This document shows, piece after piece, positions 35,747 to 44,258 of a DNA stretch of 64,000 bases. The stretch comes from Gillisia sp. Hel_I_86 (GTDB lineage: Bacteria; Bacteroidota; Bacteroidia; Flavobacteriales; Flavobacteriaceae): contig NZ_VISE01000001.1 in assembly GCF_007827275.1 (NCBI RefSeq), positions 3,720,001 through 3,784,000 of the forward strand, written 5' to 3'. The translations under genes were made by a program, and so were the position numbers. The first letter of the stretch is position 1. Every line of letters begins with the position of its first letter. The notes under the pieces are model-generated. The model saw nothing but the letters and a program-made list of their open reading frames with translations, was not told the origin of the DNA and made no database searches.

Positions 35747-36052
35747 TTAAACACTATCATTTAAGAAATCCCAATGAGGATTTATTGAATTAATTAATAG
35801 TTCCTTCTTTTCTCTTCTCCAACCTTTTAATTCTTTTTCCCTACCTATTGCTAAGTTAATATCTTGAAAGTGCTCATAATAGATTAAATAGAAGCATTTA
35901 TACTTTGATGTAAAATTATTAATTGAGCTTGGCTTCTTATGAAATTGAAGTCGAAGTTTTAGATCATTGGTAACACCAATATATAAAACCGTTTTGCTCT
36001 TATTAGTGAGGATATAAGTGTAGTAGTTATGGGTGCCTATTGTTTTCATCAA
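35747..36052 (-). CDS. GIY-YIG nuclease-domain protein (single domain)
   Basis: A 101-residue protein consisting only of a GIY-YIG domain of the UPF0213/YhbQ class. The two halves of the motif are YYTYILTN and VLYIGVTNDL. The conserved Arg is in LKLRLQFHK and the catalytic Glu in AIGREKELKGWRREKK. Such domains cut one DNA strand with a metal ion; the biological role of the short forms is unclear. Either of the two consecutive ATGs could start it. Clusters of the same palindromic repeat lie within 40 bases of both ends of the gene, an arrangement worth testing as a mobile or repeat-maintaining unit. Confidence 0.9.
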   Translation of the reverse strand: MMKTIGTHNYYTYILTNKSKTVLYIGVTNDLKLRLQFHKKPSSINNFTSKYKCFYLIYYEHFQDINLAIGREKELKGWRREKKELLINSINPHWDFLNDSV

Positions 36053-36087
36053 ATTAATATAATTATAAATTTGATGAAATATTAGGA

Positions 36088-36225
36088 TTGAGATTCTTCA
36101 GTTCGCTACGCTGCCTTCACAATGACGCACTTCTGTCATTCCGACGCAGGAGGAATCTCGTATAAAATCACCTCTGCTCCATTGAGATTCTTCAGTTCGC
36201 TACGCTCCTTCAGAATGACATTTAA
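36088..36225. repeat. Cluster of TGTCATTC-type palindromic repeats (5' side of the GIY-YIG gene)
   Basis: GAGATTCTTCAGTTCGCTAC occurs twice (near 36091 and 36182) around CTGTCATTCCGACGCAGGAG, ending with CCTTCAGAATGACA. It is the same family as at 35520-35732 and 25769-25930. Confidence 0.75.
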
Positions 36226-36235
36226 TTAGAAAAAT

Positions 36236-36469
36236 TTATTTAATTGACTCCATATAAATCTTCTCTACCTTATCTCTAGCCCAAGGGGTTTTTCTTAGGA
36301 ATTTTAAGCTGGATTTTACGGAAGGATCGTGTGTAAAACATCTAATAGGAAGCATTTCTCCCATTTTTTCCCATCCATGTTTTTCTACCAAACGCTCAAT
36401 AATATCAACCAGTTTTACTCCGTGTAACTGATTGTTGTGTTGTTTTTGAGGTATTTTATTATTTTCCAT
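36236..36469 (-). CDS. VF530 family (DUF2132) small protein
   Basis: A 77-residue protein. The sequence LHGVKLVDIIERLVEKHGWEKMGE, then IRCFTHDPSVKSSLKFLRKTPWAR is the complete VF530 domain, a compact helical fold described as DNA-binding. The cellular role is not established. The gene stands alone between repeat clusters; a MITE-like element begins just upstream at 36484. Confidence 0.9.
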   Translation of the reverse strand: MENNKIPQKQHNNQLHGVKLVDIIERLVEKHGWEKMGEMLPIRCFTHDPSVKSSLKFLRKTPWARDKVEKIYMESIK

Positions 36470-36483
36470 ATCTTATTTAGAAT

Positions 36484-36655
36484 TTTTATATATCCGCAAA
36501 GCATTATACGATGCTAAATTGTATTATTCTGTTCCGATACTTATCGGAATTGTTTCAGAATATCATAACACTAAAAATCAATTCAGTAAATAGAGACCCT
36601 GAAATAAATTCAGGGTGACGAAACAAGTTGGAACAAAAGATGGATATCTAAATAT
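36484..36655. repeat. MITE-like interspersed repeat, core type 1
   Basis: The head is ATATATCCGCAAAGCATTAT and the tail is AAAGATGGATATCTAAATA. The core has TTCTGTTCCGATACTTATCG, GTTTCAGAATATCATAAC and GACCCTGAAATAAATTCAGG. It parallels the elements at 21554 and 33355 along its whole length. Confidence 0.7.
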
Positions 36656-36664
36656 AAATATTCT

Positions 36665-38212
36665 CTACCAATCTATCGGTCTATAATCCTTAAGGAATTT
36701 CCCACACCAATGCTTTCCTGTATTAATCCCATCGAACAGAGGATCCATTACCCGTGCTGCGCCATCTACAATATCCAATGGTGGCTGAAAATCATGTATT
36801 TCTACCTTTTTCTTGGATAATTCTGCAGGATCTTCATCTGTTACCCAGCCAGTATCTACGGCATTCATGAATATTCCATCTTTGGCAAATGTTGATGCCG
36901 AAGTATGCGTCATCATATTCAATGCAGCTTTCGCCATATTGGTATGTGGGTGTCTATCTTCTTTTTTGAATCTATGGAATTTCCCTTCCATGGCAGAAAC
37001 GTTTATAATATGCTTTTTATCTGTATTCTCCTTTCTCATCAAATCTGAGAGTCGATTACATAATACAAAGGGAGCAACGGAATTTACCAATTGCACTTCG
37101 ATCATTTCTGTAGTCTCTATTTCCCCTAATCGCAACCTCCAACTATTCGTTTTCCGAAGATCTACCTGTTGCAGATCTGCATCCAATTCGCCTTCAGGAA
37201 AAACTTCTTTAGTAGAAAGGGAATTATCGAAACTATATGGTATCTGGGATAACTTGGCCGAAGCTCTTAACCCAATTCCCGGCTCCGATCCATGCCAGGT
37301 TACCGGCAACACGTTGTTCTGATTATTAGACGCCCCTTCTGTAAGGGATTTTAATTCTTGTAATGAATTATGATGATCTGCCAAAAGATCTTTAGCAAAT
37401 TCAGGCAAAGATTCATAAGGCAACTCTTCCTTCTCCATTAAATGCGCAAAGAAGCCAGAAGGTCTGCGTACCGTTTGTGCGGCATTATTTATAAGAATAT
37501 CCAATCTTTCATATCGCTGTTCTATAAAATTGCAGAAAATCTCCACACTTGGAATGTGCCTAAGATCCAATCCGTGGATCTTTAAACGGTCTCCCCATTC
37601 TTGGAAATCATGTTCTTTGGAAAATCGCAATGCTGAATCTACCGGGAATCTTGTGGTTGCAACAACAGTTGCTCCTGCTTTTAACAACATGAGCGTTATG
37701 TGGTAACCAATTTTTAATCTAGATCCAGTTACTACTGCAACTTGGCCAGTTAGATCGGCAGTTTGGTAGCGCTTGGCATAATTAAAATCGCCACATTCTG
37801 TACACATCGTATCGTAAAAGTGATGTAGCTTAGTATACATGGTCTTACATACATAACAGTTCCGTGGAGATTCTAATTCCGGACGTTCGTCTTTGGGTAC
37901 TTCAACAAGACTTGGAGCAATAAAGATGGTAGCTTCTCGTGCACTTCGAATTCCGGTTTCTTTTCGGGCATGTTTATCACGCTCGATCATTTTTCTTTTA
38001 GCGGCTTTTTTAGAATCTTTCTTTCTTTTTATAAACTCATCACGCTGAGGGCGAGTAAGTGCACCAGCTGCTTTCATTAATGCGATACGTTTCTCTTCTG
38101 AAAGGTCAAAAATTTGATTGGAATCATTAACCAAATTTTTCAGAATATCTATACATAGATCTATCTGTTCTTCGCTAACTATTTCAACTGATTCTTCCTT
38201 ATAATTCTTCAT
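36665..38212 (-). CDS. Short-chain dehydrogenase with N-terminal four-cysteine zinc motif
   Basis: A 515-residue protein. Residues 1-115 are helical and charged. Cys119, Cys122, Cys137 and Cys140 (CYVC...CTEC) form a likely zinc ribbon. An SDR domain follows from about 155, with the NAD(P)-binding motif TGSRLKIGY (162-170), [11 protein letters not shown] and a C-terminal [11 protein letters not shown]. The usual YxxxK catalytic pair reads TNMAK, so the Tyr is replaced while the Lys is kept. The substrate is unknown, and the altered active site raises doubt about ordinary redox chemistry. It has its own TAnnTTTG promoter. Confidence 0.85.
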   Translation of the reverse strand: MKNYKEESVEIVSEEQIDLCIDILKNLVNDSNQIFDLSEEKRIALMKAAGALTRPQRDEFIKRKKDSKKAAKRKMIERDKHARKETGIRSAREATIFIAPSLVEVPKDERPELESPRNCYVCKTMYTKLHHFYDTMCTECGDFNYAKRYQTADLTGQVAVVTGSRLKIGYHITLMLLKAGATVVATTRFPVDSALRFSKEHDFQEWGDRLKIHGLDLRHIPSVEIFCNFIEQRYERLDILINNAAQTVRRPSGFFAHLMEKEELPYESLPEFAKDLLADHHNSLQELKSLTEGASNNQNNVLPVTWHGSEPGIGLRASAKLSQIPYSFDNSLSTKEVFPEGELDADLQQVDLRKTNSWRLRLGEIETTEMIEVQLVNSVAPFVLCNRLSDLMRKENTDKKHIINVSAMEGKFHRFKKEDRHPHTNMAKAALNMMTHTSASTFAKDGIFMNAVDTGWVTDEDPAELSKKKVEIHDFQPPLDIVDGAARVMDPLFDGINTGKHWCGKFLKDYRPIDW

Positions 38213-38231
38213 GATAATCGCTAAAAAGTGG

Positions 38232-38239
38232 CAAATATA
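38232..38239 (-). promoter_or_regulatory. -7 promoter element TATATTTG for the SDR gene
   Basis: Exact TAnnTTTG on the minus strand, 20 bases before the ATG at 38212. Confidence 0.6.
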
Positions 38240-38272
38240 CTTCGAAATTTCAAGTGATCGAAAGCTTCATTA

Positions 38273-39586
38273 CTATATAAGCTTAATTCGAACTTTCTTT
38301 TTCTTTAGTTTGCTATTATTAAGTGAGGCGATAAGTGCATTTGCTTTAGCTGCCGGCACCGAAACAAAACAACAATCTTGTTTTAATTCTATAGCTCCCA
38401 ACTCATCCTTTTCAAGTTTGCCCTGTTTGAAAAATAAGCCTGCAATATCTCCTTTTGAGATTTTATCTTTTCTTCCGCCGGATACAAATAAAGTTTCCCA
38501 TAAAGTATCCTGAGAAGCATTATTACTTTTAAGATTTTGTAGTTCGTCCAAATCTATAAAATCAGGCAGATCTTCTTTTTCCCATTTTATAACATAGGCA
38601 TTCCCTGCAGCATTCATTCTAGCGGTACGACCATTCCTATGGGTAAATTCTTCCTTCTTTAGTGGAAGCTGATAATGAATAATAAAATTCAATTCTGGGA
38701 TATCCAATCCCCTAGCAGCAAGATCTGTAGCTACAATTATGTTATGAGTTCCATTTCTAAATTTAATAAGGGAACGCTCTCTGTCTTGTTGTTCCATACC
38801 TCCATGAAAACAACCGTGGCCAATCTGATTCTGGGTTAAATAATCGCTTACACGCTGAATACTATCTCGAAAATTACAAAACACGATTCCCGGTTTATTC
38901 CCAATATGATCTAAAACTTCTTTTAAAGATTCCAATTTATCCTTAGAAGCAGAGTTTATAGTTTTAATTTGAAGTTGAGATCTCTTTTTTCCATCCAAAT
39001 AATTTATATGTGCAGGATCTTTTAACCCAACAAACTTTGGGATTTCGATTTGCTGTGTAGCAGAGGTAAGAATGCGCTTTTCGATATTTGGTAAGGCATT
39101 AATAATCTCTGTCATTTGCTCTTCAAAACCAACTTCTAAAGATTTATCAAATTCATCTAAAACCAAGGTTTTAATATCATCAACTAAAAAAGTCTCCCTT
39201 CTCAAATGATCTGAAACCCTTCCCGGGGTACCTATCAAAATAGCAGGTTCATGCTTCAGCTCTATTTTATCTTTGGAAAAAGACCTGCCTCCATAGACTG
39301 CATTGGTCTTGTAGCCTGTCCCCATCTCTCTAACCACTTGTTCAATTTGGATTGCCAATTCCCTGGAAGGCACCAAGATCAAGGCTTGCACTTCTTTAGA
39401 ATTCATATCCAACTGGTTTATAATTGGTAATAGAAATGCCAGTGTTTTACCTGTACCTGTTGGGGATAACAAAACTACGTTGGAGTTAGAATTTATTATC
39501 TCACAAGCTTCTTCCTGCATAGGATTGAGTTCCTTAATCCCCATTTTTTCTAAGATCTCTTTCTGATCTTTAATTGTATTTGCCAT
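38273..39586 (-). CDS. DEAD-box RNA helicase with DbpA-like C-terminal domain
   Basis: A 437-residue helicase with motif I LLSPTGTGKT, Ia VPSREL, II VLDEFDKS (DEFD instead of DEAD), III TSATQ, V ATDLAARGLD and VI HRNGRTARM. The last 80 residues (SGGRKDKISKGDIAGLFFKQGKLEKDELGAIEL, then KKKVRIKLI) match the DbpA RNA-binding domain that recognises 23S rRNA hairpin 92. A role in large-subunit assembly is likely. The divergent neighbour is the 23S rRNA methyltransferase rlmF, 112 bases away, which fits a ribosome-maturation pairing. Confidence 0.88.
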   Translation of the reverse strand: MANTIKDQKEILEKMGIKELNPMQEEACEIINSNSNVVLLSPTGTGKTLAFLLPIINQLDMNSKEVQALILVPSRELAIQIEQVVREMGTGYKTNAVYGGRSFSKDKIELKHEPAILIGTPGRVSDHLRRETFLVDDIKTLVLDEFDKSLEVGFEEQMTEIINALPNIEKRILTSATQQIEIPKFVGLKDPAHINYLDGKKRSQLQIKTINSASKDKLESLKEVLDHIGNKPGIVFCNFRDSIQRVSDYLTQNQIGHGCFHGGMEQQDRERSLIKFRNGTHNIIVATDLAARGLDIPELNFIIHYQLPLKKEEFTHRNGRTARMNAAGNAYVIKWEKEDLPDFIDLDELQNLKSNNASQDTLWETLFVSGGRKDKISKGDIAGLFFKQGKLEKDELGAIELKQDCCFVSVPAAKANALIASLNNSKLKKKKVRIKLI

Positions 39587-39590
39587 TTTG

Positions 39591-39598
39591 CAAAAGTA
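39591..39598 (-). promoter_or_regulatory. -7 promoter element TACTTTTG almost touching the helicase ATG
   Basis: Exact TAnnTTTG only 4 bases upstream of the ATG at 39586. With the usual distance from -7 box to transcript start, the mRNA would begin at or next to the start codon, that is, leaderless or nearly so. Alternatively the real start is a later codon. Confidence 0.5.
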
Positions 39599-39668
39599 CA
39601 GTTATTTAATATACATGGGAGGTTTCTGAAGTAGTGCTCATTAAGTTATTTCTTAGGAAGTAAACACT

Positions 39669-39676
39669 TATCTTTG
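39669..39676 (+). promoter_or_regulatory. -7 promoter element TATCTTTG for rlmF
   Basis: Exact TAnnTTTG on the plus strand, 22 bases before the proposed TTG start of rlmF. It supports translation starting at 39699 rather than further upstream. Confidence 0.55.
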
Positions 39677-39698
39677 CTCCACATTAAAACTTGTTATT

Positions 39699-40553
39699 TT
39701 GCATCCAAACAACATTCACAACGAAGCGTATAATTTTGAAGAACTGGTAAAAGTTCATCCAGAATTAAGTGATCATATTATCGATAATATTAATTCAGAA
39801 GAAACTGTCGATTTTGGTAATAATCAATCGGTGTTGCATCTTAATAAAGCACTTTTAAAATGTCATTATAAAGTAACAGATTGGAATATTCCACCAAAGT
39901 ACCTCATTCCACCTATTCCTGGAAGAGCAGATTATATCCATCATTTGGCCGATCTTTTGGCTGAAGAAAAATTAACTCCAGAGGTAAAAGGATTGGATAT
40001 TGGAGTTGGAGCTAATTGCATCTATCCTATTTTAGGAAACAGTATTTATCACTGGAAAATGGTTGGTGCAGATATCGATGAAAATGCCGTGGTTGCAGCC
40101 CAAAATAACATTAGCAGTACCAAAAAGTTAAGTCAGAATATCGAAATAAGATATCAGGATGATCATTCCAATATGTTTAAAGGAGTGATCAAGGAAGGGG
40201 AATATTTTAATTTTAGTATGTGCAATCCTCCTTTTCACTCTTCTAAGGAAGAAGCAGCTAAAACAAGTCGAAGAAAAACCAAGAATCTAGGAAGGGAAAT
40301 TGGAAGTCCACTTAATTTTGGCGGGGAATCTCACGAGTTATGGTGTAATGGTGGAGAAGCCTTATTCCTTAAACGAATGATCAAGGAAAGTACGAATTTT
40401 AAGACCCAAGTGGGTTGGTTCACCTCACTTATCTCTAAAAAGGAAAGCCTTAGTAAAATTTACAAACAGCTGGATAAATTAAAGGCTACTTATAAAATAA
40501 TTCCCATGAGTCAGGGGAATAAAAAAAGCCGATTTATCGCCTGGAAATTTTAA
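39699..40553 (+). CDS. rlmF: 23S rRNA (adenine-1618-N6)-methyltransferase
   Basis: An S-adenosylmethionine-dependent enzyme modifying A1618 of 23S rRNA. The start codon is TTG, giving (M)HPNNIHNEAYNF, which aligns with the conserved RlmF opening HPRNxH..YDF. No in-frame ATG exists before that conserved segment, and the promoter leaves little room upstream. Further family hallmarks are PPIPGRADYIHHLADLL, the SAM-binding GLDIGVGANCIYP and the catalytic FSMCNPPFHSS (NPPF). The 284-residue length is normal. Confidence 0.92.
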   Translation: MHPNNIHNEAYNFEELVKVHPELSDHIIDNINSEETVDFGNNQSVLHLNKALLKCHYKVTDWNIPPKYLIPPIPGRADYIHHLADLLAEEKLTPEVKGLDIGVGANCIYPILGNSIYHWKMVGADIDENAVVAAQNNISSTKKLSQNIEIRYQDDHSNMFKGVIKEGEYFNFSMCNPPFHSSKEEAAKTSRRKTKNLGREIGSPLNFGGESHELWCNGGEALFLKRMIKESTNFKTQVGWFTSLISKKESLSKIYKQLDKLKATYKIIPMSQGNKKSRFIAWKF

Positions 40554-40554
40554 C

Positions 40555-40712
40555 CCTCATTGAGGGATTTATTTCCCGAAGCTTACCTCGAATTTTTAAA
40601 AATAGTTTCCAATGCATACCTCGTGGGCATTCCCCGAGGTTATTGATTCCTCATTGAGGATTTTATTTTCCGGTGCCTGTCCATAATATTCAGGTGGACT
40701 TGTCCTGTGTTT
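40555..40712. repeat. Clustered short palindromes downstream of rlmF
   Basis: It includes CCCTCATTGAGGG directly after the rlmF stop, CCTCATTGAGG near 40652, and a hairpin ACCTCG..CGAGGT around 40617-40640. They look like remnants of a small palindromic repeat rather than coding sequence. A 68-codon open frame crossing this stretch on the minus strand shows no recognisable protein features. Confidence 0.45.
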
Positions 40713-40716
40713 CTTG

Positions 40717-40763
40717 AATTTCAAATGCCCTTTAGAAACTTGTTCTAAAGGGCATTTGAAATT
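40717..40763. terminator. Perfect 21-bp hairpin between convergent rlmF and the DJ-1/PfpI gene
   Basis: Arms 40717-40737 and 40743-40763 (AATTTCAAATGCCCTTTAGAA and its exact complement) with a 5-base loop. It lies between two convergent genes and probably ends transcription from both sides, although only weak T-runs follow. Confidence 0.65.
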
Positions 40764-40806
40764 GCAACTTTTCACCTTTTGGTTCCTTGCATTTAAAAAC
40801 AAAAAA

Positions 40807-41487
40807 CTATTTCAATTTTTTCATTAAGAAATCGGCAACTTTTGAAGAAGATGCGGGGTTTTGACCAGTGATCAACAATCCATCTTCCAATGCATAGGGT
40901 TCCCAATCACCTTTTTTGCTATAATCGGCTCCTTTTTCTTTCATCATATCTTCAATTAAAAAAGGTACAACATCGGTCAACTGCACTGCTTCTTCTTCCC
41001 CATTTGTAAATCCGGTAACCTTTCTTCCTTTTACAAGCGCATTCCCATCTGTATCCTTGATGTTTTTCAATATTGCCGGGGCATGACATACAAAGGAAAT
41101 AGGTTTTTTATTTGTGTAAAAAGATTCTATAAGTTCTTGAGACGTTTTGTTCTCTACAAGGTCCCATAGAAGTCCGTGACCTCCAGGATAGAAAACAGCA
41201 TCAAAATCCTTCTGATCTACATCTTCCAATCTCTTGGTATTGGCCAATATTTTTTGAGTTTCTTTATCTTTATCGAAACGCTTGGTATCTTCTGTTGCAG
41301 CATCCTCTGTATCACTATTTGGATCTATTGGAGGCTGTCCACCCTTTGGAGAAGCTAAAGTTACATTATAGCCTGCATCTGTTAATTTATAATATGGTGC
41401 TGCGAATTCTTCAACCCAAAATCCGGTTTTCTTATCGGTATCACCCATTTTGTCGTTACTCGTAAGTACAAAAAGTATATTTTTCAT
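40807..41487 (-). CDS. DJ-1/PfpI-family type 1 glutamine amidotransferase-like protein
   Basis: A 226-residue protein of the Hsp31-like branch of the DJ-1/PfpI superfamily. The nucleophile Cys is in ISFVCHAPAIL, and the preceding FYPGGHGLLWDL provides the backbone pocket. Conserved MGDTDKKTGFWVEEFAAPY near the start and ITGQNPASS near the end are typical. Related proteins are glyoxalase III-type or chaperone-type stress proteins. It has a TAnnTTTG promoter upstream. A Crp-type regulator gene lies just beyond, also on this strand. Confidence 0.9.
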   Translation of the reverse strand: MKNILFVLTSNDKMGDTDKKTGFWVEEFAAPYYKLTDAGYNVTLASPKGGQPPIDPNSDTEDAATEDTKRFDKDKETQKILANTKRLEDVDQKDFDAVFYPGGHGLLWDLVENKTSQELIESFYTNKKPISFVCHAPAILKNIKDTDGNALVKGRKVTGFTNGEEEAVQLTDVVPFLIEDMMKEKGADYSKKGDWEPYALEDGLLITGQNPASSSKVADFLMKKLK

Positions 41488-41516
41488 AATAGTATGTTTT
41501 AGTTGATTTATGAGGA

Positions 41517-41524
41517 CAAAAATA
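41517..41524 (-). promoter_or_regulatory. -7 promoter element TATTTTTG for the DJ-1/PfpI gene
   Basis: Exact TAnnTTTG on the minus strand, about 30 bases before the ATG at 41487. Confidence 0.5.
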
Positions 41525-41584
41525 AGCCGAAAGCTGCTGAAAATGCTTGATGTAAGTTAGGAGGAAGTGTTAAAAAAAGTTAAG

Positions 41585-42172
41585 CTAAAGAACTTCTTTT
41601 CTTATCCTGCTAAGGCTCTCTGGTTTTAAACCCAGATAATTTGCGATTAGATAATTGGGAACGCGCTGCTCTATTTTTGGATACGATTCGCAAAATTCCA
41701 GATAGCGCTCTTTTCCACTTTTTTGAAGCGTAGAAAGTATTCTTGTGCGTAAGGAAACAAAAGCGCTGGTGGTTTTAATTCTAAAGAAACGTTCGAACTG
41801 GGGAATACGGGTATACAAAACTTCCAAAACCCCTTTATTAATACCTAGAAGTACTGAATCTTCAATAGTTTCTACATATAACTTAGCCGGAACGTTATTA
41901 AAAAAAGCTTCAAAATCTGAAATCCACCAATCTTCCAATGCAAACTGGATGATGTGTTTGTCTCCTGTTTCATCCAGATAATAAGCCTCTAAACAGCCTG
42001 AAACGACGTAGTATTCAGAATTCACCAAATCTCCGGGTTCGATTAAAAAATTCTTTTTGGAGATCTTTACCTCTTCCAAGATGCTAGTAAATTCCTGCTG
42101 CTCACTCTCAGAAAGTGATATTACCTTTTTAAGGTGATTTAGAATAGTACTATGTATGCTTTCCCCGATCAT
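41585..42172 (-). CDS. Crp/Fnr-family transcriptional regulator
   Basis: A 195-residue protein. The N-terminal cyclic-nucleotide-binding fold is seen in NFLIEPGDLVNSEYYVVSGCLEAYYLDETGDKHI and FALEDWWISDFEAF. The C-terminal DNA-binding end is short, with a helix-turn-helix in VPNYLIANYLGLKPESLSRIRKE. The ligand residues of true cAMP-binding Crp are not conserved, as is usual for this flavobacterial subgroup. It may regulate the adjacent DJ-1/PfpI gene; this is inferred from proximity. Confidence 0.9.
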   Translation of the reverse strand: MIGESIHSTILNHLKKVISLSESEQQEFTSILEEVKISKKNFLIEPGDLVNSEYYVVSGCLEAYYLDETGDKHIIQFALEDWWISDFEAFFNNVPAKLYVETIEDSVLLGINKGVLEVLYTRIPQFERFFRIKTTSAFVSLRTRILSTLQKSGKERYLEFCESYPKIEQRVPNYLIANYLGLKPESLSRIRKEVL

Positions 42173-42187
42173 TTTAAATATAAATGC

Positions 42188-42889
42188 TTAATCTTCCTCT
42201 TCTACTTCCTCGTCATTATGCGTCGTAGCTTCAAAGCTTTCAACATATTTTAAATCCTGAAAGAAATATTTTGAAGAGATCACAGTAACCAAAGCAGAGT
42301 TATCCGATTGAACTTCTGTCTTCATTTGCCAAATAATATTTTCGGCCTCTACAAATGATTCAGAGCTTAATTGTTCTGTAAACAATCTATTGATAAGTGT
42401 GTTTTCCGGCATACCATGAGCCAACAATCTTATTAAAGCCGCTTCTGAAATTTTATCATCTACAAGAAGATCCTGTAATTTATCTGAAGTAATCTTCACT
42501 TCAAATTCCACTGCTTCAGGAAGGGGGAATTTCCCGTTGAAGGCCTCGTATAGAATTTGTCCGGTATTAAAAAAGTCTTCATGATAACCAATTTCAGCAT
42601 ATTCTTCCCACATTTTTTCTTCCTGTATTTCATTCGAAAGATTATCTATTTGACCGGAATTCAAGCGATCATGGAACACATATCCCAAAACGAGTTTTGC
42701 CGCCTCTCCAGGTTCGTTATCGGCTATGGCCATATAGCACATGTCCTTTAGTTCTGCATCAGGGATTTCAGCAGTATCCCCATATTCCAACACCTCCAGT
42801 AATTCCTTATATTTCTGCTTGTCCCAATAATTGGGCAATTTCAAAATTGTTTCAAAATTTTGTATTTCTACTTTATATAGCGTATCCAT
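42188..42889 (-). CDS. Hypothetical acidic protein
   Basis: A 233-residue, strongly acidic protein that I do not recognise. It has no signal peptide or membrane segment and ends in an acidic tail (HNDEEVEEED). The middle part is helical (PGEAAKLVLGYVFHDRL, MWEEYAEIGYHEDFFNTGQI). It ends 15 bases before the Crp-type regulator, so the two could be co-transcribed. The codon pattern is like its neighbours and the frame is clean, which supports a real gene. Confidence 0.7.
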   Translation of the reverse strand: MDTLYKVEIQNFETILKLPNYWDKQKYKELLEVLEYGDTAEIPDAELKDMCYMAIADNEPGEAAKLVLGYVFHDRLNSGQIDNLSNEIQEEKMWEEYAEIGYHEDFFNTGQILYEAFNGKFPLPEAVEFEVKITSDKLQDLLVDDKISEAALIRLLAHGMPENTLINRLFTEQLSSESFVEAENIIWQMKTEVQSDNSALVTVISSKYFFQDLKYVESFEATTHNDEEVEEED

Positions 42890-42986
42890 TATTCAATTGA
42901 TTTTTTGAGGTTGTAATTATCCAAAATATTTGGATTTTCCAAAATTGAATAATTACCAGTGATTTTTATCACAATGCAAGGTTAAT

Positions 42987-44255
42987 TTACCTGGCAGTTT
43001 CTTCCAAAGCAGGGGCTTTCCATTTCGTAGTGCCAACCTTGATGCTGTTTGCAGCTTTAATTGCCTTAGAAGACCTGCGTTTATCGTAGATCATTGCAAA
43101 GGTCATAATAAGGCTGGTTCCTATTATCACAAATAATAAGATCCCAGGTTCAAAAGTGGCTATTTCGGCCTCTCCCGGGATGGCATAAAATAAGAGCACG
43201 GTAATTAATCCACGTGGTGCTATAAATAGCTGCGGAAGGATATCTGCTCCTATAAAAATACGAAGTAGCACAAATCGAATTCCGTAGATAGAAGCAATGA
43301 TCATTAAGCTTATGAGTGCCACATCTAAATTCCAAAGAGATGCAATAGCGATGGTAAGTCCGAAGATCACAAAAAAGAAAGTTCGCACCACAAAGGCAGT
43401 TTCTGCAGTAATGGTATGCAACTCATGGTAAATATGGTGCGCTTTTTCGAAATGAAGATATTTGGAGAGCTTCCCTTTAAAGAACAATTTCATATTGGCT
43501 ATTACCAATCCGAAGATCAAAATAATGATCAATGACGATAAATGCATTTTCTTGCCCAATGCATATAAGAGTAGCAAAACGCCAATTAAAAGAAATAATT
43601 TCACCTGACTTTTAATACGCTGAAATATTAATATGATCCCGTAACTGGCTACCAGGGATATCACTATTGTCAATACCAGGTTTCCACTAAAACCCGCGAT
43701 CCCCCCATCTTCCGCAGGATTTAATTTTCCTGTTAGAAAATAGAACATCATAATTCCCAAAATATCCGAAAACGTACTTTCGTAAATATGGAATTCTCTT
43801 TTGGCACCAGTTAATCCCAACACGCTAGGAATGATAATGGCACTGGATAAGATGGATAAAGGGGTTGCATACAACCAGGCAGATTGCATGGTCATTTCTG
43901 GAATGAAATTATACAGAATTAATGCCGCAACCCATGCCGAGGCCAATAACCCGATAAGTGCAATACCCATTGCCTTTAAAATGGGGACGAGTTTTTCCCG
44001 CTTCAACTCCAGTTCTAGTGCAGCCTCCAGAACGATCATAATCAATCCGACAATTCCCAATACTTCTAAAACAGGGAAAAAGTCAACATTCCCGGCATCC
44101 CAATAATCCAATAAATATTGAAGCCCAACCCCCAACATTATCAGCATTAGCACTGCAGGAATATTGGTTTTCTTGGATAACCCGTTAAAAAGAAAGGACA
44201 GTATTATAATTACCGACACCCCAATTATTAAATTATAAGAGGATAAAATTTCCAT
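42987..44255 (-). CDS. Cation:proton antiporter (CPA family)
   Basis: A 422-residue inner-membrane protein with about 11-12 membrane segments. It has the Na+/H+ exchanger fold: NIPAVLMLIMLGVGLQYLLDY near the start, ATPLSILSSAIIIPSV with the following ESTFSDILGIMMFYFLTG, and APRGLITVLLFYAIP near the end. It lacks a C-terminal TrkA domain. It is the last gene of a three-gene unit; its ATG lies 3 bases after the stop of the MscS-like gene. It would exchange Na+ or K+ for protons. Confidence 0.88.
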   Translation of the reverse strand: MEILSSYNLIIGVSVIIILSFLFNGLSKKTNIPAVLMLIMLGVGLQYLLDYWDAGNVDFFPVLEVLGIVGLIMIVLEAALELELKREKLVPILKAMGIALIGLLASAWVAALILYNFIPEMTMQSAWLYATPLSILSSAIIIPSVLGLTGAKREFHIYESTFSDILGIMMFYFLTGKLNPAEDGGIAGFSGNLVLTIVISLVASYGIILIFQRIKSQVKLFLLIGVLLLLYALGKKMHLSSLIIILIFGLVIANMKLFFKGKLSKYLHFEKAHHIYHELHTITAETAFVVRTFFFVIFGLTIAIASLWNLDVALISLMIIASIYGIRFVLLRIFIGADILPQLFIAPRGLITVLLFYAIPGEAEIATFEPGILLFVIIGTSLIMTFAMIYDKRRSSKAIKAANSIKVGTTKWKAPALEETAR

Positions 44256-44258
44256 ATA

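Noticed and set aside
26611-39586. The two DEAD-box helicases as duplicates
   Set aside because: They differ in motif II (DEAD vs DEFD) and in the C-terminal domain, and are 10 kb apart; they belong to different subfamilies.
40596-40802. 68-codon minus-strand frame downstream of rlmF
   Set aside because: It runs across the perfect 21-bp hairpin and short palindromes, has low-complexity unlikely sequence and no ribosome-site context.
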